Source: a virus. From it: a stretch of DNA of 22,413 nucleotides. Below the pieces are notes generated by a model. That model ran no database searches, was not told the origin of the DNA, and saw only the letters and a list, made by a program, of their open reading frames with translations. Made by a program: the position numbers and the translations under genes. Location of the stretch: IMG/VR virus record IMGVR_UViG_3300032285_001294, positions 1-22,413 of that record; one strand, written 5' to 3'. Positions 1 through 8,270 of this stretch are shown here, piece after piece. How positions within the stretch are numbered: the stretch's first letter is position 1; every line of letters starts with the position of its first letter.

Positions 1-1
1 C

Positions 2-148
2 CTATCTTCATTGTTTATGATGATGCAATATCTTAAAACTCAATTCGATTTTATTTGGGTAATTTCTCACTTAGAGCAAATGAGAGATATTGTAGATGGA
101 CTTATTGAAATTAAAAAGATAGATGGGTTCTCTAAGATTAACTTTTAG
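2..148 (+). CDS. 46: C-terminal end of Rad50/SbcC-like recombination ATPase (T4 gp46-like), 5'-truncated
   Basis: The frame is open from the window edge to a TAG at 146-148 and encodes 48 residues. They contain WVISHLEQMRDIVDG followed by IEIKK and a short Ser/Lys tail. In Rad50/SbcC/gp46 ABC-type ATPases the protein ends with a hydrophobic strand, the H-loop histidine (ISH), a short helix, a 'D-x-x-IEI' strand and a few polar residues, which is what is seen here. T4 gp46 pairs with the gp47 nuclease to resect DNA ends for recombination-dependent replication; that role is inferred from the family. The Walker and signature motifs lie outside the window, so another SMC-like ATPase cannot be excluded. 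The last 11 bases overlap the convergent minus-strand regulator gene. Confidence 0.6.
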   Translation, partial: LSSLFMMMQYLKTQFDFIWVISHLEQMRDIVDGLIEIKKIDGFSKINF

Positions 149-311
149 TAACTGGTAATACATTTTTGGGTGGGGTTCTTTTTAAGGACTCCACTCTTTC
201 TTTTATAAGGGTTTCTACTAACCCATTTATTTTATATCCTCTCTCTTTACAAAATTCCTTTAATGCTTGGTGTATTTCTGCATCTATTTGTATCATTGCG
301 TACTTTTTCAT
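138..311 (-). CDS. small ribbon-helix-helix (RHH) type DNA-binding protein
   Basis: This 57-residue protein reads from ATG at 311-309 to TAA at 140-138 on the minus strand. It has the RHH (CopG/Arc/MetJ-like) layout. A short basic strand (YAMIQID, about residues 4-10) is followed by helix A (AEIHQALKEFCKERG, 11-25), a turn, helix B (INGLVETLIKERVES, 28-42) and a Lys/Pro-rich tail. Such proteins dimerise and the paired strands insert into the major groove of short direct or inverted repeats. The gene is transcribed away from the tail-fibre gene and shares a 92-bp control region with it. Two perfect 10-bp direct repeats (316-335) lie a few bases before its start codon, which suggests autoregulation. 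Its 3' end overlaps the end of the upstream ATPase gene. The fold is inferred from pattern only. Confidence 0.72.
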   Translation of the reverse strand: MKKYAMIQIDAEIHQALKEFCKERGYKINGLVETLIKERVESLKRTPPKNVLPVTKS

Positions 312-315
312 AACT

Positions 316-335
316 TTCTTTAGTTTTCTTTAGTT
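316..335. repeat. tandem 10-bp direct repeat, possible RHH operator
   Basis: TTCTTTAGTT occurs twice back to back (316-325 and 326-335), and a partial third copy (TTCT) starts at 336. The 10-bp period is one helical turn, so both copies face the same side of the DNA, a common arrangement for RHH dimers binding cooperatively. The repeat lies in the leader of the minus-strand RHH gene, 4 bases from its start codon. Operator function is inferred. Confidence 0.5.
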
Positions 336-360
336 TTCTATATATAATTATAATGATAAA

Positions 361-377
361 AAATATTAAGAATATTT
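361..377. repeat. 17-bp inverted repeat in the divergent control region
   Basis: AAATATT-AAG-AATATTT is a perfect 7-bp inverted repeat with a 3-base centre. It lies between the divergent RHH and tail-fibre genes, and its right arm is part of the ATATTTAT promoter-like motif. It could be an operator overlapping a promoter. In DNA this A/T-rich it could also arise by chance. Confidence 0.3.
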
Positions 378-379
378 AT
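372..379 (+). promoter_or_regulatory. ATATTTAT late-promoter-like motif before the tail fibre
   Basis: ATATTTAT lies 24 bases before the fibre start codon. The same octamer or a one-base variant recurs in most of the other intergenic gaps of this window. It resembles a -10/-7 element, possibly a phage late promoter. The low-GC background weakens the case for any single site. Confidence 0.3.
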
Positions 380-403
380 CAATAAGATTAATAGAAAACA
401 TAC

Positions 404-3400
404 ATGGCAAGAATCAAAAAATATGGTATAACATACGACCAACCATTAAGCGCATATGGTACATTCGTATTAGATACAGAACCAAATTCAAAATATTTTA
501 AAGTAACTCAATTTAAAGATACTTTTACCGGTGGTAAAAATGGATTTTTAATTGAAGGTAGTAAACATTTACTTGAAAGTACTGAATTAAAAGTACAAGT
601 ATTAGATGTTGCGGGGAATCCATTGTATGTTGAATATGGAAATGGTATACCTGAATATTATGAAGGTACATCTAAATTGGTTGCTGTTTATGTTTATGAA
701 GATACTCCAATTGGAGAAGCAACTATTACAATATTAGGCGAATTAAAAACATATGAAGATTCTGGTGGAGTTACATTAGATATTCCAGATGATTGGAAAG
801 GAAATTATAATGTTAAATGGAATAAAAAATTTACTATAAATAGACTTTTATCAAATGAAGATAAAGTTAGATTTTATAGAAGACCGGCTATTAGTATAGA
901 TGAAATAGTTAAACCTGTATTTTCTACAACATTTGCTACTGTTACTAAAAAAGGATTTGTTAATGGTACTCCTATTGTTCCTGTGGCAGGTACTTACATA
1001 TCTGATTATAAATTACCTACATCATATAAATTAACAACAACTGATAATACAACATGGACCGGTTCTATGGTAGGTAGTTCAATTGAACTTACTGATTTGG
1101 GATATACAGCAACAATATCAGATGTTATTAATAAAAACGAAATATTAGTTACTCAGCCATATACATTAGATGGGATAGTTGAATCTTTTTCTGGACAAAG
1201 ATATACATCTTCTTTTAATTATATTGAAGGTATTACAAATATAGCAACTGTTTTGACTGGTTCTTTTGCTAAAATTAATATTACTGATTTAACAACATTT
1301 GTGGGTGATGTTAATAGAGTTAAAATATTTAGAAAATCTCAATCACAAATTGGAGATTATCAATTTATTCAAGAAATAAAATTAGAATCAAATGAATTAT
1401 TAGTTGATTTAGAATCACAAACAACTAATTTAGATTACTACGGAATTTTTACAGAAGATGTAATTAAAAATTATTGGGTAACTTCATCTAATTCATTAAC
1501 TGCTACATTTAATCAAAATTATTTATATGATTCTGTTAAATTAAGTAGTAATACATCTAAATATTTTCATACATCAAAATCATTATCAACAACAGAAGGT
1601 AAAGAATATACTTTAAGTTTTAATATTAGAGTAAGTGGTAGTATTGATTCTTCTAACTATGTTAGAGCATTTTTAAGTGGTTCAAAAGAATCAACAAATG
1701 GAACAATTCAAGTAGAGCAAAATATTACAACAATAACATCTCAAAATAGTTTATTACAAAAAACTACATCTACTGATAATATAGAAGCTGAGCAAATAGA
1801 TAATCCTAAACTTTATTTTGAAGTTGTTGGAAATAATTGGTACATATCAAATGTTAGTTTTACATCTGCACAAGAGACAGCATTTTCTCCAGATGAAATA
1901 ACATTTATACAATCAGTACCAAGAAGTTTACCGGTGGAAACATTTGATTATAGATTTGAATTTTATGATATAAATAATAATTATATTCCTGTATTAGTTG
2001 AAAAAACAAAAACATTTAATGGAGGTAATTTACAAAATATACAAAAAAGTTTAGTATTTAGTCCAAGAAGTTTAACGTTTCAATTTGATTCTGGTTCAAA
2101 TCCAGTACCACCAACTGTAGCTGGATTTAGTGTTACTAAAAATTTATTAACTGGTTCTGTAACATATACATCACAATCTTATGATTTTGATGGTAATGAA
2201 TTATTTGCTGCAGATTATGCTGGTTATATAACTAATGGTGGTGGATTCCCTGGTTTACTTGATGATTGGAAAACTGATTCACCAAGTATGACTGTTGGAC
2301 ATTTTACTGGTTCTAGAGAAAATAAATTAGTTCAAATTGTAAAAATAACTGGAGAAGTGGAAGGTTATACAGACACAATAATTTTTACAAAAGTATTAGA
2401 TGGATTTGGTGGAGTTAATCATTTGATTAGACCTTATAGAGGTACTCAAATTAGAAATAGCAGTACTCAAAGTTTAGAAATACAAGCAGTAAGAATTGAT
2501 GGTGTTAATGATATTGAATTAAGTAGTACAACTCAACCATCAAAAGGATGGCCAACAATTCAATTGCACGTATTACATACAGCTTCTGCTGACTGGTCTG
2601 TTCCTGAAAAATTTATAAATCTATCGGTTGCATCTTCAAGCAAATATGTAAAAGGATTAACATCTGGCTCATTAGGTAGTGGTGAGATAAATTATAACGC
2701 TTCATTTGATAGAGATTCTATTGATACGAGAAGAACAATATATTTAATGTCATCAGCATCAGCTGCATCAGGTCCGGCATATCTAACATCTGGGTCTGTA
2801 TTAGCATCTATTATATTAGAAGATTTACAAGATGGATTAGATACTGGAGTAATTGCATACAATACAGATGCATTTAATATTAATTTTAGAAATAATTTAA
2901 ATTTCACTCCTCAGTTTGCATATGCAACTGCATCGTTTACTATAAGAGGAACAAATGGTGAATTGGTAACATCATCATTTAAGGTGTATCCTTCAATGTC
3001 AATTAACGCAGATTACACCCCAGAATATTGGATGTATTATACAACACAAAGTTGCTATACTGCTTCAATAGCTGTTAGTGCAATTGATGAAAATAAAAAT
3101 CCAATATATGCTGGTGCTGTTAATGGGTTAGGATTACCTAATAAGCAAAGTAAAAAATTAACTATAACATTTACATATACTGAACCATATACTTTATCAC
3201 AAACAAGTATAGATAAAACATTTACAATTGTACCTGATGGTAAACCTGGTGATGAAAGTATTGTATTTGAAGTTAATCCATTAAATATAAATTTAAAAGC
3301 AAATTCAAGAGGAGAAGTAGCAAGTTATCAATCATCTATTACTGATATAAAACTTAAACAAGGTTCTAGATATTTGGTATTTACATCAAGTATTTCTCAA

Positions 3401-6400
3401 TCGGGAACATTTTATATTGCAAAAGAATCTATAATAACATCAAGTATAACTGGTGGATTGGTTCATTTTACTTCATCATTTGGTGTACCATATACTGCTT
3501 CACTAATAGTAAGTGCTTCATCTGGATTATGTGCATTGAGTGGTAGTATTACTTACCCATTAGTAATTCATCCATATTATACATCATCAATATATACACA
3601 AAGTGTTGTACAACAATATACAAAAATATTAGATGGTCCACCACCAATAGAAGTTATTATAACTCCACTTTCTGCAAATGTAAAGGCAAATGAAGTTGGA
3701 TATATTTCTGATTATACTGCATTAGATACAACTATTAGAGTAAAAGAAGGTTCTGATTATCTTACATTTGTAACCAAATCATTTGCATCGGGAGATGCTG
3801 GTAAGGGTACATTTAGTATATTATATGGAGGAGCTGTAACATCATCAAATATTGTAATAGCAAATGTTGCATCATCATCTGCAACAACAGCTACGGTTAG
3901 ATTTAATAGATTTGATTATCCATATGTATCAGCAAGTGTATTATATAATATTCAAGTTTATCCATATTCATTAGGACCTGGTCATCAATATACATCTTCA
4001 ATTATAGAAAGAACTCAAACATTTACTAAGAATGTTGCACCAAGTGGTTCTAGAAATGTAAATTTATCCGCAACATATCAAACTGTAAATTTTGATGAAG
4101 ATGGAGTAGCGGTTACACCATCTCCTGATGAAAGTATTATATTAACTGCAAACGCATTTGGTACTACTGGTTCTGTTTGGTATGAGTTTTTTAAAAATGA
4201 TAACACAACATCCGAAACAGGAATAATACCTGATAATTTCTATGAAGTTGTTCCCGGTGATGCAACAACACCTGGTGAAAATGCAACATGGACTGTTAAA
4301 ATAAGAGATGGTAATAATTCTACATCTTCTCCAATTGTAGCACAAAGTTCTTTAACTATTTCTGGTATAAAAGCTGGAGCAAAGGCTTATAATGTATTAG
4401 TAACAAATGAAAACTCATCTGCAATATATAAAGTTTCTGGACAAATTACATTTGATGGAACTGGTACTAGAATTTTAGCAACAAAAGGAGATGTTCCTTT
4501 ATTACATAAATCAACATTTAGTGCAACAACTAATGACCAATTTGGTAACCCTATTGGTTCTTTAGGAGAATATAGAGTTACAATAGAGCAAGTATCTGCA
4601 CATATTCAAAATCATTTAGCAGGAGGGCTTATAGTAGGAAATGTAGTACCAACGGTTAGTAACGAAGCAAAGATAGGAGATATAACTGGTTGGGATTATC
4701 CTGAATCAAATCCAACAGCATTTATAGTTTATAAAGTTGATATTGAAAATGGAAGACAAGTTTTATATAAAACTCAATCATTTGCAATTCAATATGAAGG
4801 AAATACTGGACCTGGTATTGTAATGAGAGGTGAGTGGAGTGCATCGCTGGATTATATAGGAAGTGTAGAAACAACAAACTATCGTAGAGATGCTGTAATA
4901 TATGGTACAAACCCTGTAACATTTTATGCATCAGTTAGTGGTAGTGGACCTAATACACATGATAATAATTCAGTATTGATAGGACCTCAAGCACCATCTG
5001 GTACAACAGCAGATACACCATATTGGCAATATTTAGGAACTCAAGAATTCTTTGTAGCAGCTAAGATTGCAATATTTGAAGAATCCTATGTTAAGAATAC
5101 AATTAATATTGGTACTAAAGGTGGTACAAGTGCATTTGCAAATATTGTATTAGCTGGAGGACGTAATGACCCATATATGGCTATGGGACAAACAGGTACA
5201 CAAGGTAGTAGTGGTGACCAAACATCAACGGGAGTTATTGGATATAATAGACCGGGAATATTTTTAGGTATATACGAAGATGGCTCTAATGGTACAACGG
5301 GAAGATTTTCAATAAAAGCAAGTGGTACTTCTGGTAGAGGTATGTATTGGGATGGTTCTCAATTAACAATTGTTGGTAGTATTAGGCAAGTTGAACCTGG
5401 ACAAAATGAAGGAAGTTTAAGAGGAGCTTGGACTAGTGGTTTCACATATTATGCAAATGATGTAGTAACATATGGTGGTCAAAGCTGGCAATGTACATCA
5501 TCCACATCTCATGTAGCAACAAATAATACTAACACATCAACTGGTTATCCTGGTGCAGGGCCTTGGAGTGTAGCTGCAGCAGCTGGTTCTTCTGGTACTG
5601 CTGGAACTGGTGGAAGTAGTGGTGTGAATGGAGCAACTGGAGCTCCCGGCGCTGGTGTAGTATATAGAGGTGTTTGGGCCGAATATGAGCAAGATGGCAC
5701 AACTCCAAAAGATTACTTTAGAACATCAGATAGAATTGATATCGTTAAAGGTAGTAACAATCAATATTATATTTGTAAAACATCATACACACCAAATTCA
5801 GTAGATCCTGGTGGTACATCTACAAGACCTATTGATGGTGGTTCTTATTCAACTTATTGGACTTCATTTGGAGCAACATTTAGTTCTGTTGCAACTGGAA
5901 TTTTATTAGCAGAAAATGCAACAGTTACAAGAGGATTAGTATTAGGTACTGAAGGTTCTTATAGTGGATTTTTAAGAAGTGCAAATGCAAATACATTAAC
6001 ATCTGGAACTGGTTTTTATTTAGATGTAAATGGTAATTTTAGATTTGGTGAAAGTGTTATTGCGGGAAATAACTATGTATATTGGAATGGTAGTCAGCTA
6101 GATATATCTGGTAAGATTACAGCAACCGAAGGAAATATTGGAGGATTTACTATTGCTAATAATGTATTAGCAGCATCTGGAAGTTTATTACAAATAGATA
6201 CTCAAATTCCACAAATATCATTTTTTAGAAAAGGAGATTTATCATCTGCTAAAGTTGTATTAAATCCAAACGCATCTTTATCAGACCCATCAGCCGCAGC
6301 CGTATATGGTGCAAGTACTATGGATTGGACAGGTACTACATCGGTATCTGCTGTTGCTGGAACAACGGCTAATGTTGATACATATGTTATTACGGATGGT

Positions 6401-7894
6401 ATTAGTGTTAAAGGTATAACTACAACAGATGGTAGTACGGTTACTAATTTAGTAGCAGGTGTAACCGATGTACAAGTTTATATTCCACAAACGGCATTAT
6501 CTCAAACATCTGGAATTATATCAACTACTACTGCATATCCACCAAACTCACCAAACGGATATGGAGATACTTATTACTCTAGGTATCCCGGGTCAAGAAA
6601 TTCAGCAGCAAGATGGTATGTTCAACTTTATGATTCCACAGGAACTACATTGATAACGGAAGCACAAGTATCTAGTGCGGAAACATATAGATACAGTGGG
6701 TATAGTTATACATATTATATATCCAGTCCAACGTACCCATATTATTGGACAGGACCTTATACAACCGGAGGTTCATCAACAATAGCATATGCTGGTGATA
6801 TATCTGGAGGATATAAATCAACGACAATAAATGTACCATCAACAGGTCAATATAAAGTAGCATTGTGTTTAAGAGTAATTGGTGTAGCGGGTAGTATTAC
6901 TGATTCTGTTGCAGCAACTACCACATATTACGCAAATACAGCAACGGCAACTCATACAATGAGTGGAGCTATTTCATATTCAGATGTTAAATTTAAAGGA
7001 AACGTAAACAAATCAGAAATTACAGGTGGTGGATTCCAAGTAGTTTCAAATGAATCATCATATGTAAGAATATCAAGAATTGATCCAGGCTCTTATTCAT
7101 ATAGTTCTAATATATTACAAACGCGTGGTGGTACTACTGATATTGGAGCTGGTGGAGCTAATTTAGCTGACCAATGGGGTAATGATGCTCTTTATAGTAA
7201 TGGTGGTGGATATTTTACTGGTAGATTACGATGTGGTGGGGGTAATGGTGTTATAACAGCTTGGAAAGAAGTATTTAAAATTGATGGACCTTATGTAACA
7301 GCAATAGCAGACCAATATTACGCTACATTTTCAGCTAATTTATTACCATATGCTAATAATACTTGGGATTTGGGTAGTACATCAGTTGGCTGGAGAGATA
7401 TTTTTACAATTGGAGCAGTTACAACTACATCTGATAGAACTAAAAAAACAAATATAACACCATCTACATTAGGATTGGATTTTATAAATAAATTAAATCC
7501 TGTATCATATACTATGATAACTGGTAGTCAAGTGTGGGAAGAGTTACCACCAACAATTACTGTATTGGAAGAGGAAGCTCAATATGATGGGGAATATGTT
7601 ATAAAAGAAGCAATATATAAAGAAATCCCAAATCCACAAACTCCAGAAGTTATAGAAGTAATTCCTGGTAAAAGAACGCATTATGGATTAATTGCACAAG
7701 ATGTTAAATTGGTTTTAGATGATATAGGATTAACTACAAAAGATTTTGCTGGATATGTAGCCGAAGACCCAATAGAACATACAAAATTAGGATTACGATA
7801 TGAAGAATTTATATCACCTATGATTAAAGCAATACAAGAATTATCAGCAAAAGTGGATAAATTGGAAGCTGAAATAAGTAGTTCAAAAATTTAA
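404..7894 (+). CDS. giant tail fibre / host-recognition protein with C-terminal S74 intramolecular chaperone
   Basis: This 2496-residue, Ser/Thr-rich, beta-type protein is probably trimeric. The N-terminus (about 1-175) is a distinct module likely to attach to the baseplate. Middle modules are joined by linkers of the type FTKVLDG (near 664, 942, 1073 and 1208); two of the modules, from about 950 and 1083, are duplicates 129 residues apart. Three modules starting RG-x-W (R1475, R1673, R1755), with later Trp residues, resemble phage carbohydrate-binding modules. A collagen-like Gly-X-Y run spans 1728-1751. Two YW(D/N)GSQL repeats (Y1648, Y1893) have the look of fibre or tail-tip repeats. The C-terminus from S2343 (SDRTKK, then GLIAQDVK) is an S74 chaperone. 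Its Ser-Lys pair S2343/K2348 has the known spacing, so self-cleavage before S2343 should release about 154 residues. There is no Shine-Dalgarno sequence before the ATG. The glycosyltransferase genes downstream suggest that the fibre may be glycosylated. Confidence 0.88.
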   Translation: MARIKKYGITYDQPLSAYGTFVLDTEPNSKYFKVTQFKDTFTGGKNGFLIEGSKHLLESTELKVQVLDVAGNPLYVEYGNGIPEYYEGTSKLVAVYVYEDTPIGEATITILGELKTYEDSGGVTLDIPDDWKGNYNVKWNKKFTINRLLSNEDKVRFYRRPAISIDEIVKPVFSTTFATVTKKGFVNGTPIVPVAGTYISDYKLPTSYKLTTTDNTTWTGSMVGSSIELTDLGYTATISDVINKNEILVTQPYTLDGIVESFSGQRYTSSFNYIEGITNIATVLTGSFAKINITDLTTFVGDVNRVKIFRKSQSQIGDYQFIQEIKLESNELLVDLESQTTNLDYYGIFTEDVIKNYWVTSSNSLTATFNQNYLYDSVKLSSNTSKYFHTSKSLSTTEGKEYTLSFNIRVSGSIDSSNYVRAFLSGSKESTNGTIQVEQNITTITSQNSLLQKTTSTDNIEAEQIDNPKLYFEVVGNNWYISNVSFTSAQETAFSPDEITFIQSVPRSLPVETFDYRFEFYDINNNYIPVLVEKTKTFNGGNLQNIQKSLVFSPRSLTFQFDSGSNPVPPTVAGFSVTKNLLTGSVTYTSQSYDFDGNELFAADYAGYITNGGGFPGLLDDWKTDSPSMTVGHFTGSRENKLVQIVKITGEVEGYTDTIIFTKVLDGFGGVNHLIRPYRGTQIRNSSTQSLEIQAVRIDGVNDIELSSTTQPSKGWPTIQLHVLHTASADWSVPEKFINLSVASSSKYVKGLTSGSLGSGEINYNASFDRDSIDTRRTIYLMSSASAASGPAYLTSGSVLASIILEDLQDGLDTGVIAYNTDAFNINFRNNLNFTPQFAYATASFTIRGTNGELVTSSFKVYPSMSINADYTPEYWMYYTTQSCYTASIAVSAIDENKNPIYAGAVNGLGLPNKQSKKLTITFTYTEPYTLSQTSIDKTFTIVPDGKPGDESIVFEVNPLNINLKANSRGEVASYQSSITDIKLKQGSRYLVFTSSISQSGTFYIAKESIITSSITGGLVHFTSSFGVPYTASLIVSASSGLCALSGSITYPLVIHPYYTSSIYTQSVVQQYTKILDGPPPIEVIITPLSANVKANEVGYISDYTALDTTIRVKEGSDYLTFVTKSFASGDAGKGTFSILYGGAVTSSNIVIANVASSSATTATVRFNRFDYPYVSASVLYNIQVYPYSLGPGHQYTSSIIERTQTFTKNVAPSGSRNVNLSATYQTVNFDEDGVAVTPSPDESIILTANAFGTTGSVWYEFFKNDNTTSETGIIPDNFYEVVPGDATTPGENATWTVKIRDGNNSTSSPIVAQSSLTISGIKAGAKAYNVLVTNENSSAIYKVSGQITFDGTGTRILATKGDVPLLHKSTFSATTNDQFGNPIGSLGEYRVTIEQVSAHIQNHLAGGLIVGNVVPTVSNEAKIGDITGWDYPESNPTAFIVYKVDIENGRQVLYKTQSFAIQYEGNTGPGIVMRGEWSASLDYIGSVETTNYRRDAVIYGTNPVTFYASVSGSGPNTHDNNSVLIGPQAPSGTTADTPYWQYLGTQEFFVAAKIAIFEESYVKNTINIGTKGGTSAFANIVLAGGRNDPYMAMGQTGTQGSSGDQTSTGVIGYNRPGIFLGIYEDGSNGTTGRFSIKASGTSGRGMYWDGSQLTIVGSIRQVEPGQNEGSLRGAWTSGFTYYANDVVTYGGQSWQCTSSTSHVATNNTNTSTGYPGAGPWSVAAAAGSSGTAGTGGSSGVNGATGAPGAGVVYRGVWAEYEQDGTTPKDYFRTSDRIDIVKGSNNQYYICKTSYTPNSVDPGGTSTRPIDGGSYSTYWTSFGATFSSVATGILLAENATVTRGLVLGTEGSYSGFLRSANANTLTSGTGFYLDVNGNFRFGESVIAGNNYVYWNGSQLDISGKITATEGNIGGFTIANNVLAASGSLLQIDTQIPQISFFRKGDLSSAKVVLNPNASLSDPSAAAVYGASTMDWTGTTSVSAVAGTTANVDTYVITDGISVKGITTTDGSTVTNLVAGVTDVQVYIPQTALSQTSGIISTTTAYPPNSPNGYGDTYYSRYPGSRNSAARWYVQLYDSTGTTLITEAQVSSAETYRYSGYSYTYYISSPTYPYYWTGPYTTGGSSTIAYAGDISGGYKSTTINVPSTGQYKVALCLRVIGVAGSITDSVAATTTYYANTATATHTMSGAISYSDVKFKGNVNKSEITGGGFQVVSNESSYVRISRIDPGSYSYSSNILQTRGGTTDIGAGGANLADQWGNDALYSNGGGYFTGRLRCGGGNGVITAWKEVFKIDGPYVTAIADQYYATFSANLLPYANNTWDLGSTSVGWRDIFTIGAVTTTSDRTKKTNITPSTLGLDFINKLNPVSYTMITGSQVWEELPPTITVLEEEAQYDGEYVIKEAIYKEIPNPQTPEVIEVIPGKRTHYGLIAQDVKLVLDDIGLTTKDFAGYVAEDPIEHTKLGLRYEEFISPMIKAIQELSAKVDKLEAEISSSKI
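5585..5656 (+). repeat. collagen-like Gly-X-Y segment within the tail fibre
   Basis: Eight consecutive Gly-X-Y triplets (GSS GTA GTG GSS GVN GAT GAP GAG) encode fibre residues 1728-1751, flanked on each side by an RGxW module. In phage fibres such runs form a trimeric triple helix that acts as a stiff or flexible connector between receptor-binding modules. The triplet register is seen directly; the trimer is inferred. Confidence 0.7.
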
Positions 7895-7901
7895 AAACTA
7901 T

Positions 7902-7909
7902 ATATTTAT
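7902..7909 (+). promoter_or_regulatory. ATATTTAT promoter-like motif
   Basis: The motif lies in the 34-base gap after the fibre gene, 19 bases before the start of the small coiled-coil gene. The gap is almost purely A/T, so this match on its own is weak. Confidence 0.25.
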
Positions 7910-7928
7910 ATATATAAAATAATATATT

Positions 7929-8219
7929 ATGGCACAACAAATTGAAAAAGTATCTCAAGATGTATTGGATAAAATCAATAAATCTCAAACTGAAGCTAAT
8001 GCATTAATTTTTGAATTAGGTCAAATTTCTTTAAGAATTAGAGAATATAAAAATGAATTACAAAAATTAGAACAAATTAAAGTATCAATGGAGGAGCAAT
8101 TTGATAATTTATCATTACAATTGGAAAACACATTAACCGATTTACAAAGAAAATATCCTAATGGTGAATTGGATTTACAGGAAGGAGTTGTAAAATTTGA
8201 AATACCTGAAGGAAAATAA
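7929..8219 (+). CDS. small coiled-coil protein, paralogue of the protein at 11635-12000
   Basis: This 96-residue protein is mostly a long amphipathic helix (about residues 5-77) rich in Leu, Gln, Glu and Lys with heptad-like spacing. It ends in a short conserved tail: a KYPNGELDLQEG turn, then a strand (VVKFEIPEG). It aligns without gaps to the downstream 121-residue protein over about 65 residues (ELGQISLR / RFGEIYLR; RKYPNGELDLQEG / EKYPQGRINFQDG). There is no signal peptide or membrane segment, and I do not recognise a named family. Its place directly after the fibre gene would suit a fibre assembly factor, a minor virion protein or an adaptor for the glycosyltransferases. None of these is shown by the sequence. 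Confidence 0.8.
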   Translation: MAQQIEKVSQDVLDKINKSQTEANALIFELGQISLRIREYKNELQKLEQIKVSMEEQFDNLSLQLENTLTDLQRKYPNGELDLQEGVVKFEIPEGK

Positions 8220-8220
8220 A

Positions 8221-8252
8221 TTTGGTAATTTCAAAATAATTTCGTATATTTG
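8221..8252 (+). promoter_or_regulatory. Bacteroidota-type promoter upstream of the glycosyltransferase cassette
   Basis: TTTG at 8221-8224, a 20-base spacer and TATATTTG at 8245-8252 match the published Bacteroidota primary-sigma consensus (TTTG, 19-21 bases, TAnnTTTG) at every fixed position. Transcription would start near 8258-8260, leaving a leader of about 11-13 bases before the ATG at 8271. The match lies wholly in the intergenic gap. It suggests that the host polymerase can transcribe the cassette independently of the structural operon. Confidence 0.55.
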
Positions 8253-8270
8253 TTATATTAAATAATTTTA

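Noticed and set aside
5585-5656. Gly/Ser/Thr-rich run as a CRISPR-like or satellite DNA repeat
   Set aside because: The periodicity is in the protein (Gly-X-Y), with no regular DNA repeat-spacer structure.
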